Part shown: in pieces, positions 17,640-25,394 of the stretch
How the letters are laid out: each line of letters starts with the position of its first letter
Position numbering within the stretch: position 1 is the first letter of the stretch
Assembly: GCA_018457335.1 (NCBI GenBank)
Contig: JAGYHI010000003.1
Location: forward strand, 1-33,639
DNA from: Candidatus Altimarinota bacterium
GTDB taxonomy: Bacteria > Patescibacteria > JAEDAM01 > BD1-5 > UBA2023
Reading direction: 5' to 3'
Length of the DNA: 33,639 bases
The notes under the pieces: model-generated
What the model saw: only the letters and a program-made list of their open reading frames with translations
Databases searched by the model: none
Told to the model about the DNA's origin: nothing
Made by a program: the position numbers and the translations under genes

Positions 17640-17751
17640 TTCCTCTCAGTCGCTATCGCTCCCTGCCGGAGACGGCTCACCCACAAAAGCCAAATTCAAT
17701 TGGCTTTTTCTCGCTTACGCTCGGGGTTCTTTTCAAGTCCTAAATTTATAT

Positions 17752-17784
17752 AAAAAAAGACCCTTTACGAAAATAAAGTGTCTT
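17752..17784 (-). terminator. Terminator after tRNA-Leu
   Basis: Minus strand AAGAC-A-CTTTA / TAAAG-G-GTCTT with one internal mismatch, then seven T. A second hairpin, AAAGCCAA/TTGGCTTT, lies further on at 17685-17708. Confidence 0.6.
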
Positions 17785-17802
17785 GTTTATATATTTCAAG
17801 AA

Positions 17803-17886
17803 TGGTGCTCGAGGGGGGACTTGAACCCCCACGCCATAAGCATACGCCCCTCAAGCGTACGTGTCTACCAATTCCACCACCCGAGC
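17803..17886 (-). tRNA. tRNA-Leu (anticodon GAG)
   Basis: Class II cloverleaf on the minus strand with encoded CCA: acceptor GCTCGGG/CTCGAGC, anticodon stem TACGC/GCGTA around TTGAGGG, T-arm GGGGG TTCAAGT CCCCC. Confidence 0.94.
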
Positions 17887-17911
17887 AGGTGTTTTATTAT
17901 CTTAAAAAAAC

Positions 17912-17932
17912 ATGGTGCATCCAGTAGGGCTC
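17912..17932 (-). repeat. Stray copy of the tRNA-Arg(TCG) 3' end (21 bp)
   Basis: Identical to 18086-18106, the 3' end of tRNA-Arg(TCG) from the T-loop through CCA plus two bases, lying 153 bp downstream of it and 25 bp before tRNA-Leu begins. Confidence 0.85.
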
Positions 17933-18086
17933 TTCGGCTCTCCGCCGCCGACGGCTCTCTTCGCTTTCGAAATGCCATTCAAGGTATTTCTCATTTGCTA
18001 TCGCAAACCGTTCAGATTCTCGCCCTATCACCCTTGATTCTATTAGTAAACCAAAGAGGATATTACTGGTACTATTCAAGATAAAA

Positions 18087-18162
18087 TGGTGCATCCAGTA
18101 GGGCTCGAACCTACAACCTACGGCTTCGAAGACCGGCGCTCTTCCAATTGAGCTATGGATGC
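18087..18162 (-). tRNA. tRNA-Arg (anticodon TCG)
   Basis: Minus strand: acceptor GCATCCA/TGGATGC with CCA, D-stem GCTC/GAGC, anticodon loop CTTCGAA, T-arm GTAGG TTCGAGC CCTAC. The anticodon stem CCGGT/GCCGT has a C-T mismatch at its outer end. It reads CGA, the dominant arginine codon in most genes here. Confidence 0.9.
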
Positions 18163-18334
18163 ATTTTTCAAATAATTTTTTGAGACAAGGAGGATTATAA
18201 AGAAAAAGTAGGAAAAAGCAAATTTTTTTTCATGAAAAGTAGATTTTTTGTATTTTGCAATGTTTTTTGTTTGATTTTTATTTGTGTTTTTTAGAAAAAG
18301 TGATATATTTTTTATATACTATAATTATTTTATT

Positions 18335-18566
18335 ATGACAACTGATCAAAAAAATAGATATTATCCTCCAAGAAATCGGAAATATTAATACACGATTTGA
18401 TAATCTTGAAAATAGGTTTGATAGATTAAAAAAGAAAGTTGATAATTTACAAGAAACCTTTTTAGAGTTCAAAGAACAAACAAATGAAAATTTCAAAAAA
18501 GTTAAGAAAGATATTGATTTTCAAGATATGATTACTAAAATTGAAAAAGTTATTAATTCTAAGTAA
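18335..18566 (+). pseudogene. Short coiled-coil protein interrupted by a one-base shift in A7
   Basis: The ATG at 18335 opens MTTDQKN and the frame closes at once, but a one-base shift at the run of seven A (18348-18354, before TAG) restores a protein of about 76 residues: MTTDQKIDIILQEIGNINTR, then FDNLENRFDRLKKKVDNLQ and KVKKDIDFQDMITKIEKVIN, ending in TAA (18564-18566). Its heptad pattern is a clear coiled coil, like the small FDxLExRFDxLE proteins seen in many bacteria. A -10 box TATAAT (18320-18325) and a strong terminator (18602-18634) frame it. It may be a true pseudogene, a sequencing error in the homopolymer, or a gene expressed by slippage. Confidence 0.6.
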
Positions 18567-18601
18567 AAAATGTAAATATTTTAATATTTGAAAAACTTTA
18601 A

Positions 18602-18634
18602 AAAAACCTCACTTTTGAAAGTGAGGTTTTTTTA
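18602..18634 (+). terminator. Terminator after the coiled-coil gene
   Basis: AAAAACCTCACTTT / AAAGTGAGGTTTTT hairpin with a T-run, 36 bp after the TAA. Confidence 0.85.
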
Positions 18635-18654
18635 AAAAGAGAAACAAGAAGATT

Positions 18655-19140
18655 CTTCGCTCACCTGCGCGAGAATGACAAGTTTAAAAATCCCCCCTTA
18701 GTCCCCCGCTCACAGGGGGAAAGAGAGAGGTGGAAACCCCCCTCACAGGGGGAAATTTTAGTTTTTCTCATCGAAGCCTTTCTAATCTGTCATCCTGAAC
18801 TTGTTTCAGGATCTCGTACAGTACTATAGAACACTTTTAAAAAAAGAATGACTTTCCTCTTTTGGCTGGATTCCGTGTCAGAGCACGGAATGACATTTAC
18901 TGTTTCCAACCCAGATTCACCCAAGGGCACTTCGCTCACCTGCGCGAGAATGACAAGTACTTGATTTTCTGAAAAAATCCCCCCTTAGTCCCCCCATCAC
19001 AGGGGGAAAGAGAGAGGTGGAACCCCTCTCACAGGGAGAGAGATGGAAATCCTCCCTCACAGGGGGAAATTTTAGTTCTTGATTTTTGAGATCCTGAATC
19101 AAGTTCAGAGCCTGCCCTCAGCTTGACTGGGGGATGACAG
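18655..19140. repeat. G+C-rich tandem and dispersed repeat region
   Basis: No gene is visible from 18567 to 19268. A block of about 110-150 bp occurs twice (18655-18764 and 18930-19077), each starting with the same 28 bp (CTTCGCTCACCTGCGCGAGA then ATGACAAG) and containing CCCCCTTAGTCCCCC and CAGGGGGAAA runs. Between and after them are palindromic units: TCATCCTGAACTTGTTTCAG continuing GATCT (18790-18814), ATTCCGTG/CACGGAAT (around 18870-18890) and a decayed GAGATCCTGAATCAAGTTCA (19088-19110). Base composition contrasts sharply with the AT-rich surroundings. The units look like the short palindromic repeats scattered through many reduced genomes. Confidence 0.8.
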
Positions 19141-19200
19141 GTACTGGCTTTGATGATGGCTCGCAAATCTGGATTTGTCGCAATAATAAGTAGAACCACG

Positions 19201-19228
19201 AAAAAATCCCCCAAAAAGGGGGATTTTT
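19201..19228 (-). terminator. Terminator of the SLH-protein gene
   Basis: AAAAATCCCCC / GGGGGATTTTT hairpin with a five-base loop, 41 bp beyond the TAA of the minus-strand gene; also able to stop rightward transcription. Confidence 0.85.
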
Positions 19229-19268
19229 CATACCGAAATACAGTATATAAATCTAATTTATCTAGAAA

Positions 19269-22112
19269 TTATTTAGATTTAACATTGTAAGTTTCAGTGT
19301 ATTCAGTACCATTTACATCGTAAGTAACAGCAAGAACCTCAGCAGTAAGACTTGTTGGGTTGTTGAAGTTAGAATCAACATAAATTTCTTTTTCTACATC
19401 AGAGTTTGAGCTAACAGCAATTGGTGTATCAAAAGTAAATACTGAAGCAGCACCAGGAACTTGACCTACAACAGTAGATAAAATACCAGCATCTGTACAA
19501 GTATCAGAAGATCCTGAGTTTCGGAAACAGATTTTTGCTGCATAGTTATCATCTTTAGCATCAGGTTTTACTTGAGCTTTGATAGATTTGATAGTAATAT
19601 CTTCATCAGATGATTGATTTTCGATATTTACAACGAAAACATTGTCTGAATCAGCTTTCTTAGTCACCTTAAGTTTAGGTGGGATAAGAGCAGCAGTGTA
19701 TGTTTTGTTTGTAGTGTAAGTAGCAGGAGCTGTGATAGAAGCAGTAGAATCAGAGTAAGCAGATTTTACAGCTACTGTAAGATTTACAGTTTGAGTACCC
19801 ATCTCAGTGATAAGGTCACCATTAGTATCAACAACTACTTTGTAGTTTGAAGTTTTATCTTTTTCTACAGTGAGAGACATACCAGTAAATTTAACTTTAT
19901 CAGCAAGAACCTCTACAGAAGCAGAAACTTCAGAACCATCGTCAATATTAACGATTTTTACATTTTGTCCAGAAATAAGTTTTGTAAAGTCAGCAAGAGT
20001 ACCAGCATTAGTAAGAGTAATTTCTTGTACTGTTACTTTTTCAGCTTCAGCTTCAAGACCGAATCGTCCGATTTCGAGGTCAGTAGCATCGCTGTATACT
20101 TTATCAGAATCTGGAGCAGATTTGCTTGATGCTTTAAGCTCGATAGAAGCAGCTTTTACAGTTACTTTAGAACTGTTTCCAGAAGCTTTATCTACTGTTA
20201 CAGTATTTCCATTAGAAATGTTTTTTACTGTATTAATAGTAATTTGAGCTTGGTAGTCACCAGCAGTAGCGTTGTTTGAAAGATTACCTTTAAGAGTAAT
20301 AGCAACTGGAGTATTTTCATCCATTCGGAATTTATCTGAAGTTTTTGAGAATACGTAAGTACCAGCAGAATCTTGAGTTTGATCAAGAAGTTCGTAGTCT
20401 GTACCATCTACAGTAAGAGTAAGACTGTTGAAGTTTACTTCAAGATTTGCTTTAGTATAAGCAGGAGTAAGTTTAAGAGTGAATTTTGTCACATCAAAAT
20501 CTGTACCAGCTTTTACAGTAGAATCAAAAAAAGTAACATCTGAAGAACCTTGAGCAACAGTAACAGATTTTGTTACATTTTTAGTCCAAGTGATATCAAG
20601 TTTTGAAAGATCAACTTTTGCTACTTTATCAAGAGTAGTTACTTCAGTAGTGTACCCAGTATCTTTTTCGATAGCAGCAACATCTGATGATTCAGAGATT
20701 TTAAGTTTTACATCATCATCAGAATCACCGTCACCTACGTAGATAATATTACCTCGTAGTTCGTATTCAACAGTGTTGTTTCGGTCAACAGCATTTTCAA
20801 GACCAGTAACAACGATATCTTCAGAAGTCACAGTAGCTGTACCAACTTCAGTACCTTTGTTATAAACTTTTACATCAGCAAAAGCTCGAGTCATATCAAT
20901 ACCACTTTCTTTTGAAAGAGTGAAACCATTAAAAACAACAGCTCGTTTTCCAGCTTGAAGTTTTACTCGTGCGATAACTTGGTTATCTTTACCAGAAGTA
21001 ACATTTTGTCCAATAAGGCTGTTAACTTTAACTGTTGAAACTTCGTATGAAGTAGTGTTGATAAGACCAAGAGTAACAGGAAGACCTGAAACAGTTGCGT
21101 CAGCTTTTTCAGTACCAACAGCTTTAACAGTAAATTGACTTTGACTATTTGAAGTACCGCTTACAGAAACGAGTACATCAAGAGTAACAGATTCTCCTTT
21201 TTTAAGAACAAGAGTATTGTTAAGTCGAACAATAGCATCTTGAGTAGAAGAATTAACTGATCGGTTTTCAGAAACAGTATTTCCATTTTGACCAAGTGAA
21301 ATTTCCATACCTTTACTTGCACCGAGACCAGATCGGTTTACAGTAATAGTTTTAACTTTAACATCTCCATCAGTAGCAGTAAGTTTAATAGTACCTACTT
21401 TTACGTTTGAAGCGTTCATAGGAACGTATTGAGCAATAGCATTTCCTTCAAGAGTAACATTAAGACCATTTGCAGTTACTGCAGGTTTTTCTTTTCCTTT
21501 TCCTTCATCTTTTTTATCAATAGGAGGAAGTTTTGCAGCACAAGAAGCGATTTTGAAAGTTTCACCTCGTGAAGAAGAAGCATTTGGTCGGAAGTATGTA
21601 GCAGATCGTGCACATTTAAGTTCGTTTGCTCGGTTAATAAAACCAGCAAGGTCACCAAGTGAAGCTGTTACATCGCTGTATCCAGCAGAAGTGTTTGATC
21701 CAGTTTCTCCGAGAGCACCGAGGATGATTTTAGTCATCTCAGCTCGAGTAACTTTATCGTTTGGTCGGAATTTTGAGAAAGAAGTAGATACAACTCCAGC
21801 GTTAGCAAGAGTAGTAATACCGTCACAAAGATCTCCGAGTGATGAATTAACATCAGTAAATAGATTGCTGTCACATGCAGCAGAAGTGTAACCACCGAGA
21901 TTAGCTGCTACTTTAGCAAGCTCAGCTCGAGTGATGCTGTCATTAAGTCGGTAACCAGCCTCTGTAGTAGAGTTGATTACGCTTTTAGCAGCAAGAGTTT
22001 CAGCGTATGGAAGGAACTCTGAAGCAGCAGATGTAACTGAAGCCCCGAGAGTTGTAGCAGTAAGTGCTACAATCGATACAGCTGAAGCAACTTTTGTAGT
22101 AAAAGTACTCAT
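19269..22112 (-). CDS. S-layer (SLH-domain) surface protein, 947 aa
   Basis: A large exported protein. The signal peptide is MSTFTTKVASAVSIVALTAT..., cut near TSAAS. Three SLH units follow: about 30-75 (FLPYAETLAAKSVI..RAELAK), 85-135 (FTDVNSSLGD..FRPNDKVTRAEMTK) and 140-195 (YSDVTASLGD..FRPNASSSRGETFK). SLH units anchor proteins to cell-wall polymers. A Lys/Glu linker (KKDEGKGKEKP) leads to some 700 residues of Thr/Val/Ser-rich beta-sandwich-like sequence with no recognised catalytic motif. It is probably the S-layer protein or a major adhesin. The whole gene has no TGA despite many glycines, fitting high expression. It has no Shine-Dalgarno site, a structured upstream region and a good terminator. 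Five cysteines lie within the SLH part (CDS, DLCDG, LKCAR, SCAAK) and two near the C-terminus. Confidence 0.93.
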   Translation of the reverse strand: MSTFTTKVASAVSIVALTATTLGASVTSAASEFLPYAETLAAKSVINSTTEAGYRLNDSITRAELAKVAANLGGYTSAACDSNLFTDVNSSLGDLCDGITTLANAGVVSTSFSKFRPNDKVTRAEMTKIILGALGETGSNTSAGYSDVTASLGDLAGFINRANELKCARSATYFRPNASSSRGETFKIASCAAKLPPIDKKDEGKGKEKPAVTANGLNVTLEGNAIAQYVPMNASNVKVGTIKLTATDGDVKVKTITVNRSGLGASKGMEISLGQNGNTVSENRSVNSSTQDAIVRLNNTLVLKKGESVTLDVLVSVSGTSNSQSQFTVKAVGTEKADATVSGLPVTLGLINTTSYEVSTVKVNSLIGQNVTSGKDNQVIARVKLQAGKRAVVFNGFTLSKESGIDMTRAFADVKVYNKGTEVGTATVTSEDIVVTGLENAVDRNNTVEYELRGNIIYVGDGDSDDDVKLKISESSDVAAIEKDTGYTTEVTTLDKVAKVDLSKLDITWTKNVTKSVTVAQGSSDVTFFDSTVKAGTDFDVTKFTLKLTPAYTKANLEVNFNSLTLTVDGTDYELLDQTQDSAGTYVFSKTSDKFRMDENTPVAITLKGNLSNNATAGDYQAQITINTVKNISNGNTVTVDKASGNSSKVTVKAASIELKASSKSAPDSDKVYSDATDLEIGRFGLEAEAEKVTVQEITLTNAGTLADFTKLISGQNVKIVNIDDGSEVSASVEVLADKVKFTGMSLTVEKDKTSNYKVVVDTNGDLITEMGTQTVNLTVAVKSAYSDSTASITAPATYTTNKTYTAALIPPKLKVTKKADSDNVFVVNIENQSSDEDITIKSIKAQVKPDAKDDNYAAKICFRNSGSSDTCTDAGILSTVVGQVPGAASVFTFDTPIAVSSNSDVEKEIYVDSNFNNPTSLTAEVLAVTYDVNGTEYTETYNVKSK

Positions 22113-22140
22113 AGTATATACGAGTTAAAAAATAAAAAAT

Positions 22141-22283
22141 GTGGAAAATCCACAAAAAAGAGTGTCCTCTATATTATCTTTGGTCAGAAAATAATATGTC
22201 GAGACAGATTTTCTCTCTGGTCAAGGAGAGAATACCAATTATTTGTCATATTTTTACATAAAATCTTGGTCATACTTTTATGT
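22141..22283 (-). promoter_or_regulatory. Upstream region of the SLH gene: hairpin leader and TGACCA repeats
   Basis: Minus strand. A GTGGA/TCCAC hairpin (22141-22153) lies in the leader about 30 nt before the ATG. Three TGACCA words occur upstream (22181-22186, 22218-22223, 22267-22272), the last in the loop of an ACATAAAA/TTTTATGT hairpin (22256-22283). A likely -10 (GATAAT) and -35 (TCGACA) fall near 22175-22205. The repeats could be operator sites. Confidence 0.45.
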
Positions 22284-22307
22284 ATACAAAAAATGAACAA
22301 ATAAAAA

Positions 22308-22383
22308 GGTTAAAGCTTTAACCTCAAGTTATGTACATAACAAGAGGAATATTTCGACTTTTGAGAAAGTAAAAATATTCCTC
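22308..22383. other. Array of three adjacent palindromes in a long intergenic region
   Basis: GGTTAAAGCTTTAACC (22308-22323, perfect), GTTATGTACATAAC (22328-22341, perfect) and GAGGAATATTT/AAATATTCCTC (22344-22354 and 22373-22383). The 872-bp stretch 22113-22984 has no convincing gene; besides this array it holds the SLH promoter region, a palindromic repeat (22800-22859) and the rny promoter. Confidence 0.55.
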
Positions 22384-22799
22384 TCATCACATTCATACAA
22401 GAGGTGATAAATATCATTTATTTTAAAGATGTTAAAGAACAACTTTTGTTTGATTTAATACAAACAGTATCGTGATTTTATGAAAAATAGCGATAAAGTC
22501 AAATCAAATTCACCATCTTCACACATTTTTCACATTCAAAATAAAGTACAAAATATTTTTATAAAAAATCAAATACCAGTCTTTTGTAGAAAAAATACAA
22601 AAAAATCAAGAAAATTTGAAAAAAACTTTATTATTTTCATTTTTTTTATACAATAGGAGTAATTCTCAATAATTTTTTAGTAGAAAATCAAAAAACTGAC
22701 ACAAACTGAATTTTTCTTAAAAAAACTTATATAAACTTGTAGAAAAATCTTAAAAACCTCAAACATTGAACATACTTAGTAAAATTTTTCACTCAACTG

Positions 22800-22859
22800 T
22801 CATTCTGAACTTGTTTCAGAATCTCTTATAAATAAATAAGATTGAGATCCTGAAATACC
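22800..22859 (+). repeat. Palindromic repeat copy
   Basis: TCATTCTGAACTTGTTTCAG then AATCT (22800-22824), followed by GAGATCCTGAAAT (22844-22856) in opposite sense, forming a larger imperfect hairpin. Same family as 18790-18814 and 32789-32813. Confidence 0.75.
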
Positions 22860-22905
22860 CACAAAAATGGAGTTTTTAAAAATTATTATATATAAGTTTA
22901 TATAG

Positions 22906-22911
22906 TATAAT
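22906..22911 (+). promoter_or_regulatory. Probable -10 box of rny
   Basis: TATAAT, 74 bp before the rny ATG, in an AT-rich stretch; the -35 box is not clear. Confidence 0.4.
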
Positions 22912-22984
22912 AGCAAATCAGAAAAAATTATAAAAATCTAAAAAATTAAAAAAAATGAGAAGATTCTATTCTTAATTTTTTATT

Positions 22985-24514
22985 ATGTCAATACTTTATT
23001 CTCCTATTGGTCTCATTTTGACCTTGATAATCGGGGGTATCATCGGATGAGGGCTGATTTATTTTTTCATCCTCCAAAAACAAAAATCGAATGCCACAAA
23101 AATCGTCGATGATGCTCATAAAGAAGCAAAAAATATCCTCGACCGAGCCCAATCTACCGTCAATGATCTCAAAAAAGAAATACGAGAATCACGAGATGAT
23201 CTCAAATCTGAAAAACAAAATCTCGTAAATCAAGAAAAAAAACTCGAAGAAAAACAACAAAAAATCGATGAAAAATACGATGAACTCGATAAAAAACGAA
23301 CTCAGCTTATCAAAAAAGAAGAAGAGCTCGCTCAAGAAAATAAAAAAATCCAAGAAATCCAAGAAAAACTCGCTACAAAACTCGAAGAAATCGCTGGACT
23401 CTCAAAAGACGAAGCTAAAGCAGAACTCCTCGAAACAATCGAAAATCAATATGAAAATGATATCGCTCAAAGAATCGAAAAAAAGAAAAAAGATTATAAA
23501 TCTCGAGAAAAAGAGCTCACTCGCGAATTGCTTATCAATTCTATGCAGCAATACGCTGGTGAAGTGACAGCCGAGACAACTCAAAGTATCGTCCAACTCG
23601 AAAGTGACGATCTCAAAGGAAAACTTATCGGAAAAGAAGGACGAAATATTATCGCCTTCGAAAAAGAAACTGGAGTCTCACTCATCATCGATGATACCCC
23701 AGATACCGTATTTATCTCGAGTTTTGATCTCTTCCGACGCTACATCGCGAAAAAGTCACTCGAAGATCTCATTGCCGACAAACGAATCCAGCCAGCACGA
23801 ATTGAAGAAATCGTCTCACAAAACAAAGAAGACGCTGAAAAACTTATCTACGACCTCGGACGAAAAACGGTTGATGAAATTGGGGTTATTGGAGTCCCAG
23901 ATGAAATGCTTTCACTCATCGGAAAAAGCCGATTCCGTACCAGTTATGGACAAAATCTTCTTCTCCACTCAAAAGAAGTAGCTTATATTTCTCGAGCTAT
24001 GGCTAAGCTCCTCGGTGCTGACGAGCAATTAGCATTTAGAGGTGGATTTCTCCATGATATCGGAAAAGCTATGGATCATGATATCGAAGGAACACACCCA
24101 GAAATCGGTGGACGAATCGCTCGAAAATACGGCGTTGACGAACAAACTATCAACATCATCGAAAGTCACCACGACGATATTCCTATGACTTGTATCGAAG
24201 CAAAAATCGTACAAACAGCGGACGCTATCTCAGCGGTACGACCCGGAGCACGACGTATGAATGCCGAGGATTATATCAAACGAATCCAAGAAATGGAAAA
24301 TATTGCTATGAGCGCGGCCGGAGTCGACAAGGCTTATGCACTCTCAGCTGGTCGAGAAGTCCGAGTATTCGTCGATGCAAATACCGTCTCTGATCTTGAT
24401 GCTCAGAAAAAAGCACAAGAAATCGCGGCTCAAATCGAAGCAAACTGTAGCTATCCAGGAGAAGTCAAAGTCAACCTCCTCCGAGAAACACGCGTCATAG
24501 AGTACGCAAAATAA
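22985..24514 (+). CDS. rny: Ribonuclease Y
   Basis: RNase Y is a membrane-bound endoribonuclease that starts mRNA decay. The 509-residue protein has an N-terminal membrane span (residues about 8-32) containing one TGA glycine (IIGGGLIYFFI), a long Lys/Glu coiled coil (about 35-180), a KH domain with IGKEGRNI (215-222), and an HD domain with His328, His357-Asp358 (GGFLHDIGKAMDHDIEGTHPE), ESHHDD and the later ADAISAVRPGARR. Length and order match the family. The TGA lies in the membrane anchor, so standard-code calls would give a soluble truncated enzyme. It stands alone between a long regulatory spacer and a UUCG-capped terminator. Confidence 0.97.
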
Positions 24515-24530
24515 AAATTTGAAAATATTT

Positions 24531-24568
24531 AAAAAGTGTATATACTGTTCGCAGTAAATACACTTTTT
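24531..24568 (+). terminator. rny terminator
   Basis: AAAAAGTGTAT / ATACACTTTTT stem with an inner TACTG-TTCG-CAGTA tetraloop hairpin, 16 bp after the stop. Confidence 0.8.
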
Positions 24569-24580
24569 ATTTTTATCCGT

Positions 24581-25390
24581 ATGTATCCTGTTATTTCATT
24601 TCCGTGATTTTTTATTTCTCAAATCTATTTGTTTTGAGTTTGCATGGTTATTGCTTGGATATTGTTTTTTTATGGACTCCATCGTCGTGCTATTGTCTCA
24701 GGTATAACAAAACATATTTTTCGATATGTGACGACATTTACTTTTGTGATATTTATAGGGTCGCGCCTCATGTATGTTTTTTCTCAGTGGCGCACAGAAA
24801 AATTCATTTTTCAAGATTTTTTAAGTTGAAGTGATAAATTTTCGATTTTTCTTGGTAAATTTTTATTTTCCTCTGGTACTGGTGAATATAATCTTTCTTT
24901 TGCTGGTGGGGTTATTGGTTTTTTACTTGTATTTTTTTGGTTGACAAAATCTCAAAAAAAACAACGAATTCAATATTTTGATATTATCATACCTGCGTTT
25001 TTTATAGCAGCTATTGTGGGTTATTTTGGGGCCTTTCTTGGTGGTCAAATTTATGGAGTCCCTTTTGAGAGTTTTATTTCACTTGAATACAAACATAAAT
25101 ACAATATTGTCCCTCTTCAAAAACCTCTTTTTCCACTTCCTATTTTTTATATGATAATTGCTATTATCGGTGCTGCAGGGAGTTATATTCTCTCAAAAAA
25201 AATACTTCCAAAAGGATTTATAGGAGCTGCTGGACTCTGATTTTTCAGTGTCATGCTGTTTTTATTCGAATTTCTTAATGGAGCTGATGATACACTGAGT
25301 TCACACTTTTTCTTCAATATAAATCAGTTTTTGAGTATTTTTGGAATCCTCTTTGCTTTTTGAGTATTTTTAAAAATTATTCGAGAGTAA
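24581..25390 (+). CDS. Lgt-like integral membrane protein with degenerate active site
   Basis: With five TGA glycines restored, the 269-residue protein has about seven membrane spans in the layout of prolipoprotein diacylglyceryl transferase (Lgt): FFISQIYLFGVCMVIAW near the start, an IGSRLMYVF segment, FAGGVIGFLLVFFWL, and IVGYFGAFLGGQIYGVP. The last matches the Lgt signature G-R-x-G-N-F-x-N-x-E-x-x-G, but Arg is Tyr, Asn is Ala, the second Asn is Gly and Glu is Gln; the HGG motif is AGG. So it keeps the fold and glycines and lacks residues considered essential for lipid transfer. It may have a different function. Its stop is 4 bp before the comEC start, so the two are co-transcribed. Confidence 0.7.
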
Positions 25391-25394
25391 ATAT

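Noticed and set aside
17602..18084. 160-codon plus-strand frame across the tRNA cluster
   Set aside because: It runs antisense through tRNA-Leu and gives the familiar false peptide GDLNPHAISIRPSS seen when tRNA antisense is translated.
18655..19140. Possible CRISPR array from repeated G-rich and C-rich units
   Set aside because: Units are unequal in length and spacing, lack unique equal-size spacers, and no cas gene is nearby.
22481..22657. Lys/Asn-rich frame of about 58 codons in the SLH-rny spacer
   Set aside because: Composition follows AT-rich background, no promoter or start signal, ends in a promoter-like sequence.
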